From NCBI RefSeq assembly GCF_902497895.1, contig NZ_CABVHQ010000018.1:1-64000 (forward strand): a stretch of 64,000 nucleotides of DNA, in the 5' to 3' direction. The position numbers were made by a program, and so were the translations under genes. The stretch is from Pseudomonas fluorescens (GTDB taxonomy: Bacteria > Pseudomonadota > Gammaproteobacteria > Pseudomonadales > Pseudomonadaceae). Under the pieces are notes generated by a model. That model worked only from the letters and a program-made list of their open reading frames with translations. It was not told where the DNA came from and did no database searches. Shown here in pieces: positions 56,380-64,000 of this stretch (within the stretch, counting starts at the first letter, position 1; each line of letters opens with the position of its first letter).

Positions 56380-57579
56380 TCAGTCGGCAATCAGAGCGCA
56401 ATTGCCGCGACGGGTGAGTGCATTCAGGACCAATCCCGCGACACTCAATATGAGAAAGCACGCAGCTAGGGTCGATTCCAGATTATTCGCGGTCAGATTG
56501 ATCAGTGCACTGATAAGGCCGCCGAAGATAAAAATCAGGGTGTTGCCTGCCGAAGCCGAGGTGCCGGCGTTGTCCGGGAACAGGTTCATGGCTTTGGAGG
56601 TGGCGGCAGGCCGGGTGATGGTAGTGCCGGCCGTGCAGATGATCATCGGGATCAATACGGTCAAGGTGGATACGCCGAACTGATTCAATAGACACAGCAT
56701 TACCAGTCCCGAGAAGAAGATCAGGCATAACCCGGCGATGATCTGGGTGTTGGCATTGATTCGAGTGCTGAGCAGCCCGGCGATAATTCCGCCGATGATG
56801 TAGGCGGCGCCGTAGAGCAGCAGGGTCAGTGAAAATTCATAGGCGGACAGTTGCAACTGTTCCATGAAGATCAGCGGCGAGATAACGATAAAGGAAAAAT
56901 GGCAGGCAAACACGATCGCGCAAATCAGCCAGTAGGCAAGGAACCTAAAGTCGCAACAGACCGTGCGGTAGGACTGGATGATGTTATGGCGCGGGCCGGC
57001 TGTTTTGGCTGGCGCGTTTTCAAGAAAGAAGCAGGCTTTTAAAAACACCGCCGCGGCAATCGCGATAAAGATATAGAAGCTGCCTTGCCAGCCCAGATGT
57101 AATTGCAACCAGGTCCCGAGCAGGGGCGAAATCGAAATGAAAATCCCGCCGCCGGTCACCATCCAGATCCTGATTCGTTCCTGTTCCCGGCCGGCGAACA
57201 GGTCCTGGACCAGTGCCTGAGACAACACAAAGGACCCGCAGCCCACGGCCTGAATCACGCGAAAGCCCAGAAACCAACGGTATTCGCTGGAAAACAGGCA
57301 GCCCGTTGCGCCGACCACCGCGACGGCAATGCCTCCCAGCAACAGTTTCTTGCGGCCCAGCAAATCGGACAGTGGCCCGATCAGCACCACCGACAACGCC
57401 AGGCCGATGGCAAACACACTGACGGACAGGGCGATGTCGGAGGACGAGGTTCGGAAGTAGTCGGACAGGGCGGGAAAGGACGGGAGAACCACATCCAGGG
57501 GGAAAACACCGAGCAACGTCATGGTCATCAACAGCAGGATGACCGAGGTTTTTTTCGGGGGGTGACGAGGGTGAGTCAT
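56380..57579 (-). CDS. Bcr/CflA-type MFS multidrug efflux transporter
   Basis: 399 aa with 12 predicted spans. Motif A region GPLSDLLGRKKLLLGG after TM2, motif SVSVFAIGLALSVVLI, and the TM4-5 RVIQAVGCGSFVLSQALVQD segment of the DHA1/Bcr group. Start ATG 57579 rather than the preceding TTG. Substrate unknown. GC content of its coding part is lower than ilvD, hinting at transfer. Confidence 0.88.
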   Translation of the reverse strand: MTHPRHPPKKTSVILLLMTMTLLGVFPLDVVLPSFPALSDYFRTSSSDIALSVSVFAIGLALSVVLIGPLSDLLGRKKLLLGGIAVAVVGATGCLFSSEYRWFLGFRVIQAVGCGSFVLSQALVQDLFAGREQERIRIWMVTGGGIFISISPLLGTWLQLHLGWQGSFYIFIAIAAAVFLKACFFLENAPAKTAGPRHNIIQSYRTVCCDFRFLAYWLICAIVFACHFSFIVISPLIFMEQLQLSAYEFSLTLLLYGAAYIIGGIIAGLLSTRINANTQIIAGLCLIFFSGLVMLCLLNQFGVSTLTVLIPMIICTAGTTITRPAATSKAMNLFPDNAGTSASAGNTLIFIFGGLISALINLTANNLESTLAACFLILSVAGLVLNALTRRGNCALIAD

Positions 57580-57648
57580 CAATCAGTGCGCTCGGTCCAT
57601 GAGGGGTGGACGAGGATTGAATTGATGGCAGGGGAAGTCAATGTGGGC

Positions 57649-57694
57649 GGGTGAGGGAGGATTCCGAGTGTGGTGTCGGAATCTTCCCTCACCC
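57649..57694. repeat. Large perfect-type hairpin (19-bp arms)
   Basis: Arms 57649-57667 and 57676-57694 match at 18 of 19 positions (GGGTGAGGGAGGATTCCGA against its complement) around the 8-base loop GTGTGGTG. A further G/C-rich inverted piece and a T run follow to 57724. Lies just after the RlmI-type gene; may end its transcript or be a small repeat element. Confidence 0.75.
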
Positions 57695-57727
57695 CCACGC
57701 ACGGGGGGTGGGAGCGCTCTTTTTGCC

Positions 57728-58924
57728 TTAGCTGTTAGGCAACAACCGGCAAGTAATGCTCTTGATGTAGCGCGTTTCGGCGATTGCCGGGTGTACCGGA
57801 TGGTCTGGACCCTGGCCGCCGCGTTCGAGCAGCTGGATATTGCGGTCCAGGTGACGGGCGCTGGTCAGCAGGATGTTTTGCAGGTCGTCTTCGGGCAGGT
57901 GCATGGAGCACGAAGCGCTGACCAGAATCCCGTCTTTGCTGAGCAGGCGCATGGCTTGCTCGTTCAGGCGACGGTAGGCGCCTTCGCCGTTCTTCAGGTC
58001 TTTCTTGCGTTTGATGAAGGCCGGTGGATCGGCGACGATCACGTCGAAGCGTTCTTCGCTGGCTTTCAGTTCTTTCAGGGCTTCGAAGACATCGCCTTCG
58101 ACGCAGGTGATTTTTTCGGCGAAGCCGTTCAACGCGGCGTTGCGTTCGACGCCGTCGAGGGCAAAGGCCGAGGCGTCGACGCAGAACACTTCACTGGCGC
58201 CGAAGGCTGCCGCTTGCACGCCCCAGCCGCCGATGTAGCTGAACAGGTCGAGCACGCGTTTGCCCTTGGCGTACGGGGCGAGGCGGGCGCGGTTCATGCG
58301 GTGGTCGTAGAACCAGCCGGTTTTCTGGCCGGCCATGACTGGCGCTTCGAACTTCACGCCGTTCTCTTCCAGGGCAACCCACTCCGGCACCAGGCCAAAG
58401 ACGGTTTCGACGTAGCGGTTGAGGCCTTCGGCATCACGGGCGGCGGAGTCATTCTTGAACAGAATGCCGCTGGGTTTGATCACCTGGGTCAGCGCGGCGA
58501 TCACGTCGTCTTTATGGGCTTCCATGGTCGCCGAAGCGATCTGGACCACCAGAATGTCGCCGAAACGATCGACCACCAGGCCCGGTAGCAGATCGGAGTC
58601 ACCGAAGACCAGACGATAGAAGGGTTTATCGAACAGCCGCTCGCGCAGGGACAGGGCCACGTTGAGGCGGTGCACCAGCAGCGACTTGTCCAGCGGCAAC
58701 TTGATGTCACGGGACAGCAAGCGTGCGCAGATCAGGTTGTTCGGGCTCATGGCGACGATGCCCAGCGGCTTGCCGCCGGCAGCTTCCAGAATCGCTTGAT
58801 CGCCCGCCTTGAAGCCGTGCAGCGGAGTGGCGGCTACATCGATTTCGTTGCTGTAGACCCACAGGTGACCGTTGCGCAGGCGACGGTCGGCGTTGGCTTT
58901 GAGGCGCAGGCTTGGCAGGGACAT
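57728..58924 (-). CDS. rlmI: SAM-dependent rRNA large-subunit methyltransferase (RlmI-like)
   Basis: 398 aa. N-terminal PUA-like RNA-binding domain (SLRLKANADRRLRNGHLWVY, GDQAILEAAGGKPLG), middle EEHEH domain, and a C-terminal Rossmann methyltransferase with VLDLFSYIGGWGVQAA and VIVADPPAFIKRK. RlmI methylates 23S rRNA cytosine (m5C); another subfamily target is possible. The start at 58924 gives the conserved N-terminus; an upstream extension crosses a REP element. Confidence 0.88.
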   Translation of the reverse strand: MSLPSLRLKANADRRLRNGHLWVYSNEIDVAATPLHGFKAGDQAILEAAGGKPLGIVAMSPNNLICARLLSRDIKLPLDKSLLVHRLNVALSLRERLFDKPFYRLVFGDSDLLPGLVVDRFGDILVVQIASATMEAHKDDVIAALTQVIKPSGILFKNDSAARDAEGLNRYVETVFGLVPEWVALEENGVKFEAPVMAGQKTGWFYDHRMNRARLAPYAKGKRVLDLFSYIGGWGVQAAAFGASEVFCVDASAFALDGVERNAALNGFAEKITCVEGDVFEALKELKASEERFDVIVADPPAFIKRKKDLKNGEGAYRRLNEQAMRLLSKDGILVSASCSMHLPEDDLQNILLTSARHLDRNIQLLERGGQGPDHPVHPAIAETRYIKSITCRLLPNS

Positions 58925-58993
58925 GACGTCGCTCCGGAAAAAAGAGCGGGAGTATAGCCTGTTGTGTAGTAAATGGCCGCGCTGCCGGATGGA

Positions 58994-59095
58994 CTGTAGG
59001 AGCGAGCTTGCTCGCGATGGTCCCAAGGGCGGCGCGTTTATTCAGAAAACACGCGTTATCGTTCACGTCCATCGCGAGCAAGCTCGCTCCTACAG
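58994..59095. repeat. REP pair, GAGCGAGCTTGCTCGCGATG family
   Basis: CTGTAGGAGCGAGCTTGCTC and its complement around a 50-bp centre containing AAAACACGCGTTATCG. Confidence 0.9.
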
Positions 59096-59181
59096 AAAGT
59101 CCGGCGTTGCATCGGGTTTTGGTGGTGTCGGATCGGAGTTTATAAGGGTTAGAATCGCCGCCTAGCCCAGAGTGTGTATCT

Positions 59182-60051
59182 ATGTCCCAAGAGCTTTCCG
59201 CCGAACAGATCCAACAGGTTTTGCAAGGCATCAGCGTGCCGCCTCAACCGCAAATCATGGTGGATTTGCAGATGGAGCAGTACATGCCGGACCCGGACCT
59301 GGAAGTCATCGCTCGGTTGATTGCTCAGGATCCAGGCCTCTCCGGGGCACTACTGAAGGTCGTCAACTCGCCGTATTACGGGCTGAGCAACAAGATCGCG
59401 TCGATCCAGCGAGCCGTGAACCTGTTGGGCAGCCGCTCGGTCATCAATTTGATCAACGCCCAGTCGATCAAGGGCGAAATGAACGACGACACCATCGTCA
59501 CCCTGAACCGTTTCTGGGACAACGCTCAGGATGTGGCGATGACCTCCCTGACCTTGGCCAAGCGCGTGGGCTCGCAAGCGGTGGATGAAGCCTATGCCCT
59601 GGGGTTGTTTCATGATTGTGGAGTGCCGCTGATGCTCAAGCGCTTCCCCAATTACATGGCCGTGCTCGAAGAGTCTTATGCCAGTGCCAGCGCGCAATGG
59701 CGTGTGGTGGACACCGAGAACCGGGCGTTCAACACTAACCATGCCGTGGTCGGTTATTACACCGCGAAGTCCTGGCGTCTGCCGGAGCATGTGACCAACG
59801 CGATCGCCAATCACCACAATGCGCTGGCGATCTTCAGCGAAGAATCGTCGCGCAACAGCCAGTTGAAAAACCTGTTGGCGATACTGAAGATGGCTGAACA
59901 CATTTGCGCCTCCTACCGGGTCCTCGGCAATCAGATCGATGACCACGAGTGGAACAGCATCGGCCATATGGTGCTCGACTATGTCGGTCTTTCGGACTAC
60001 GACTTCGAGAACCTCAAAGAGTCGATTCGCGAGTTGGGCGCTCACCGTTGA
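59182..60051 (+). CDS. HDOD-domain signalling protein
   Basis: 289 aa. The HDOD domain spans about residues 15-215: IARLIAQDPGLSGALLKVVNS, YGLSNKIASIQRAVNLLGSR, and LGLFHDCGVPLMLKRFPNY. HDOD proteins lack the full HD catalytic set and act in signalling scaffolds. No other output domain. Start ATG 59182. 30 bp before mutM. Confidence 0.9.
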   Translation: MSQELSAEQIQQVLQGISVPPQPQIMVDLQMEQYMPDPDLEVIARLIAQDPGLSGALLKVVNSPYYGLSNKIASIQRAVNLLGSRSVINLINAQSIKGEMNDDTIVTLNRFWDNAQDVAMTSLTLAKRVGSQAVDEAYALGLFHDCGVPLMLKRFPNYMAVLEESYASASAQWRVVDTENRAFNTNHAVVGYYTAKSWRLPEHVTNAIANHHNALAIFSEESSRNSQLKNLLAILKMAEHICASYRVLGNQIDDHEWNSIGHMVLDYVGLSDYDFENLKESIRELGAHR

Positions 60052-60081
60052 GCGTCGGTTATTTTCTGACCTGAGAGCGCC

Positions 60082-60894
60082 ATGCCTGAATTACCCGAAG
60101 TCGAAACCACCCGGCGCGGTATCGCCCCGCACCTGGAAGGCCAACGAGTCAGCCGGGTGATCGTCCGTGACCGGCGTTTGCGTTGGCCGATTCCGGAAGA
60201 CCTCGATGTGCGACTGTCCGGGCAACGCATCGTGACGGTCGATCGGCGGGCCAAGTACCTGCTGATTAATGCCGAGGTCGGGACGCTGATCAGCCATTTG
60301 GGCATGTCGGGAAATTTGCGCCTGGTGGAAGTCGGCATGCCGGCGGCCAAGCACGAACATGTGGATATCGAGCTGGAATCAGGTCTGGCCTTGCGCTACA
60401 CCGACCCGCGGCGTTTCGGGGCGATGCTCTGGAGCCTTGATCCACTCAATCACGAACTGTTGATCCGCCTGGGTCCCGAGCCGCTGACCGATCTGTTTGA
60501 CGGCGAGCGGTTGTTCCAGCTTTCCCGCGGGCGCTCGATGGCGGTGAAACCCTTCATCATGGATAACGCCGTGGTGGTCGGTGTGGGTAACATCTACGCG
60601 ACTGAAGCGCTATTCGCTGCCGGCATCGACCCGCGCCGGGAGGCCAAGGGCATTTCCCGGACGCGTTACCTGAAGCTGGCCATCGAAATCAAGCGCATCC
60701 TCACCCATGCCATCGAGCGCGGCGGTACGACCCTGCGGGACTTTATCGGTGGCGATGGTCAGCCCGGTTACTTCCAGCAGGAACTGTTCGTTTACGGTCG
60801 TGGCAATGAGCACTGTAAAGTGTGCGGCACGGGCCTGCGAGAGGTTCGCCTGGGGCAGCGCACCAGCGTTTATTGCCCTCGTTGCCAGAGTTGA
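60082..60894 (+). CDS. mutM: Formamidopyrimidine-DNA glycosylase
   Basis: 270 aa base-excision repair enzyme for 8-oxoguanine. N-terminal [13 protein letters not shown] (Pro2 nucleophile, Glu3), H2TH region [19 protein letters not shown], and a C-terminal zinc finger (CKVCG...YCPRCQS). Full length. Start ATG 60082. Confidence 0.97.
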   Translation: MPELPEVETTRRGIAPHLEGQRVSRVIVRDRRLRWPIPEDLDVRLSGQRIVTVDRRAKYLLINAEVGTLISHLGMSGNLRLVEVGMPAAKHEHVDIELESGLALRYTDPRRFGAMLWSLDPLNHELLIRLGPEPLTDLFDGERLFQLSRGRSMAVKPFIMDNAVVVGVGNIYATEALFAAGIDPRREAKGISRTRYLKLAIEIKRILTHAIERGGTTLRDFIGGDGQPGYFQQELFVYGRGNEHCKVCGTGLREVRLGQRTSVYCPRCQS

Positions 60895-60947
60895 ACTGAC
60901 CTCAGGGTCTATAGTGACCCCTCGTTTGCTTGCTGAAGGATCGTGCC

Positions 60948-61283
60948 ATGAAGCTGTTTCCTACCCTTGCTGTTGCGTTGGCCTTGAGCCTGGGCCTGCT
61001 GACTTCGCCAGCCTGGGCGGCTGCCGGTGAGGGCAGCGGCGACCCGAGTTATGCCATTCAGAACCCGCCGGCCTTCGCCATGATCGGCGACCTGTTGATC
61101 GCCCGGCCATTGCTGGTGGCGGCAACCGTCATTGGCGCAGGGGTGTTTGTAGTGTCGTTGCCCTTTACTGCGTTTGGTGGCGGCCTCAACGAGGCTCTCC
61201 AGGCGCTGGTGCTCGATCCGGGCAAATCGGCGTTCGGGCGATGCCTGGGGTGTACTGGGGAGGGGTATGACCAGCGGGAATGA
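60948..61283 (+). CDS. Small membrane protein of unknown function
   Basis: 111 aa: signal-like N-terminus ([21 protein letters not shown]), one further membrane span ([20 protein letters not shown]) and a short C-terminal tail with a CxxC pair ([11 protein letters not shown]). Downstream of mutM, corresponding in order to PA0358. Such proteins are sometimes labelled multidrug transporters without support. Start ATG 60948 after GAAGGATCGTGCC. Confidence 0.75.
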   Translation: MKLFPTLAVALALSLGLLTSPAWAAAGEGSGDPSYAIQNPPAFAMIGDLLIARPLLVAATVIGAGVFVVSLPFTAFGGGLNEALQALVLDPGKSAFGRCLGCTGEGYDQRE

Positions 61284-61310
61284 TTGAGGGTGTGGCTACT
61301 GCCCCCCCCC

Positions 61311-61440
61311 GTAGCAGCTGCCGAAGGCTGCGTCCGGCTGCGAAGCAGTCGTAAATCCTGCTTGCACGGTTTGTCTGAAATACCGCAGTGCCTGTTTTAC
61401 GACTGCTTCGCAGCCGGACGCAGCCTTCGGCAGCTGCTAC
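61311..61440. repeat. Long inverted repeat, variant REP pair
   Basis: Arms of about 42 bases (GTAGCAGCTGCCGAAGGCTG, then CGTCCGGCTGCGAAGCAGTCG, and complement) flank a 45-bp centre. A homopolymer of ten C residues sits just before it (61301-61310). Longer arms than other pairs in the window. Confidence 0.88.
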
Positions 61441-61516
61441 GGTTCGCGTAACGGTCTTATCTGGCCGGGGGCTTGCCCGTGAAGGCTGACTGACAGGCGC
61501 TGCCGTCATCCGAAAC

Positions 61517-62440
<924 letters not shown>

Positions 62441-62468
62441 CTATAGACAGTACGAATAATGTGCTTTT

Positions 62469-62657
62469 TCACAAGTTTTTTAAACGCTTGGCGAGTGAAG
62501 TCGCCAATTGCGCCGTCAACCCGTAGACCGACAACTGTGGGTTGGCGCCAATGCTGGTGGGGAACAGCGAGCCATCGTGGATCGAAAGATTGCTCAATTG
62601 AGCACGATTCCGCGCGGCCGGTACCAGGCCATCATCAGCAGTTGCACAATCGAGCAA
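62469..62657 (-). pseudogene. Remnant of a GMC-family oxidoreductase (C-terminal end only)
   Basis: The frame encodes NLSIHDGSLFPTSIGANPQL, then SVYGLTAQLATSLAKRL, which is the C-terminal signature of GMC oxidoreductases (normally 500-550 aa). Only about 60 codons remain, opening with TTG, and just 23 bp separate them from the aldehyde dehydrogenase stop. In P. aeruginosa a full GMC gene stands here between coaD and the dehydrogenase (PA0364, from memory). Most of the gene has been deleted. Confidence 0.78.
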
Positions 62658-62680
62658 TAGCCCATGCGCAGCAGCCTGGG

Positions 62681-64000
62681 TTAGCGGATAAACAGCTTCT
62701 GAATCAGCTTCTGGATGGCTTTGCCGTAAGGCGGATAAATCAACTTAGCCGCATTCAGCCGCTGTTTGGTCAGTACGCCCTTGGCCTTGCTGAACGTCAG
62801 GAAGCCTTCATGGCCGTGGTAATGGCCCATACCCGATGCACCGATGCCGCCGAACGGCAGGTCATCCTGAGCGACATGCAGCAGGGTGTCGTTGATGCAA
62901 ACGCCACCGGAATGGGTCTCGTCGAGCACGCGGCGTTGTTCGGCTTTGTTGTAGCCGAAGTAATAGAGTGCCAGCGGCCGGGGCCGTTGGTTGATGTAGG
63001 CAAAGGCTTGATCCAGACCCTTGTAGGGCACAATGGGCAGCAGCGGGCCGAAAATTTCGTCCTGCATCACGGTCATCTCGTCGGTGACGTTCAGCAGCAG
63101 GCTGTGACCCATGCGCCGGCCCTGGTTCTGCTCGAACAGCGGGATCAGCAGCGCGCCCTTGCTGGTGGCGTCACTGAGGTAGCCGTTGAGCCGCGCCAGT
63201 TGCCGGTCATTGATGATGGCGGTGTAGTCCGGATTATTCGCCAGTTCGGGATAAAACCCGCGAACGGCTTTGCGATAGGCTTCGATAAAGCTGCCCACGC
63301 GCTCTTCCGGCACCAGCACGTAGTCCGGTGCCACGCAGGTTTGTCCGGCATTCAGGGTCTTGCCGAAGGCAATGCGTTCAGCCGCATCCTTGAGCGGTAC
63401 GTCGGCGCAGACAATGGCCGGGGACTTGCCGCCCAGTTCCAGAGTCACCGGGGTCAGATGCTCCGCCGCCGCGCGCATTACCTGTTTGCCGATACTGGTG
63501 GCGCCGGTGAACAACAGGTGATCGAAGCGCAGCCTGGAAAAGGCCATGCCGATCTCGGTTTCCCCCAATACCACGCAGACCAGGTCTTCAGGAAAGACCC
63601 GCGCCAACAATTGCTTGAGCAGCTGCCCGGTGGCTGGCGTCGACTCGCTGAGCTTGAGCATCACCCGGTTACCTGCAGACAACGCACCGACCAAAGGGCC
63701 GATGGCGAGGTAAAGCGGATAGTTCCACGGCACAATCACCCCGACCACGCCCAGCGGCTGATAGATGACCTTGGCCGAGGCCGGCTGGAAGGCCACGCCT
63801 ACGGAGCGCCGGGATGCTTTCATCCAGCCTTTGAGGTGTTTGCTGGCGTAGTGAATGCCATGCAGGCTGGGCATCAGCTCGGCGAGCAAGGTTTCATCGG
63901 CACTGCGATGGCTGAAGTCCTGGCTGATGGCGTCGATCAATGCCTGGCGTTCGTCGCTCAACACTTCACGCAGGGCTTTGAGCCACTGCTGGCGTTGCGC
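62681..64000 (-). CDS. Coniferyl-aldehyde-dehydrogenase-like aldehyde dehydrogenase (5' end outside window)
   Basis: Class-3-type NAD(P)-dependent aldehyde dehydrogenase; 439 residues visible and the frame continues past base 64000. TLELGGKSPAIV (general base Glu region) and NAGQTCVAPDYVL with the catalytic Cys are intact; IFGPLLPIVPY and FGGIGASGMGHYHG are also family motifs. A hydrophobic-basic tail may hold it to membrane. Probably worked with the lost GMC oxidoreductase in alcohol/aldehyde oxidation. Confidence 0.92.
   Translation of the reverse strand, partial: AQRQQWLKALREVLSDERQALIDAISQDFSHRSADETLLAELMPSLHGIHYASKHLKGWMKASRRSVGVAFQPASAKVIYQPLGVVGVIVPWNYPLYLAIGPLVGALSAGNRVMLKLSESTPATGQLLKQLLARVFPEDLVCVVLGETEIGMAFSRLRFDHLLFTGATSIGKQVMRAAAEHLTPVTLELGGKSPAIVCADVPLKDAAERIAFGKTLNAGQTCVAPDYVLVPEERVGSFIEAYRKAVRGFYPELANNPDYTAIINDRQLARLNGYLSDATSKGALLIPLFEQNQGRRMGHSLLLNVTDEMTVMQDEIFGPLLPIVPYKGLDQAFAYINQRPRPLALYYFGYNKAEQRRVLDETHSGGVCINDTLLHVAQDDLPFGGIGASGMGHYHGHEGFLTFSKAKGVLTKQRLNAAKLIYPPYGKAIQKLIQKLFIR

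Overview
The window is a high-GC gammaproteobacterial chromosome segment that reads as Pseudomonas, most likely the P. fluorescens group. The evidence is the protein sequences, the many REP/BIME-type inverted repeats between genes, and a gene order from spuI to the coniferyl-aldehyde dehydrogenase gene that follows the order I recall for P. aeruginosa PAO1 (PA0296 to PA0366). No tRNA, rRNA, CRISPR array, transposase or phage gene was seen.

Layout. 1-2157: the end of argE, then argA. 2158-8684: a sulfur-starvation block with an OprD-family porin, the 1-Cys peroxiredoxin lsfA and the sulfonate operon ssuE-A-C-B-F. The monooxygenase gene ssuD is reduced to a tiny remnant. 8851-20251: a TetR regulator, then the polyamine locus spuI (minus) and spuA-B-C-D-E-F-G-H (plus), covering gamma-glutamylation, transamination and ABC uptake of putrescine/spermidine. 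The hydrolase gene spuA carries an internal deletion. 20484-28261: a 5'-truncated gene, a HacB-like acylase, a thioredoxin-like protein, a lipase-like hydrolase, DUF2059, a 2OG-Fe(II) oxygenase, an orphan amino-acid binding protein and DUF4399. 28324-37922: serA divergent from a D-2-hydroxyglutarate dehydrogenase, an FAH-family protein, two SdiA-regulated/CarP-like beta-propeller paralogues, rpiA divergent from ilvA, DUF2269 and a HAD phosphatase. 38066-44594: rppH, ptsP, an NRDE protein, a TauE/SafE permease, lgt and thyA.

44760-49127 looks like an accessory insertion between thyA and the folA region: cadR/cadA with a MerR-type operator, a gene fragment, and two tandem paralogues of an unrecognised EF-hand-like protein, each itself an internal duplication. 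49185-64000 returns to core genes: a GTPase/DUF2868 pair, folA, phosphorylcholine phosphatase, ilvD, a Bcr/CflA-type MFS pump, an RlmI-type methyltransferase, an HDOD protein, mutM, a small membrane protein, a ferredoxin, coaD, a GMC oxidoreductase remnant and an aldehyde dehydrogenase that runs off the window.

The two most interesting signals are the four-copy EF-hand-like domain array (47838-49127), and a recurring pattern in which accessory genes inside otherwise intact operons (ssuD, spuA, the GMC oxidoreductase) have lost most of their interior while their neighbours are full length. No obvious defence system or biosynthetic cluster is present.
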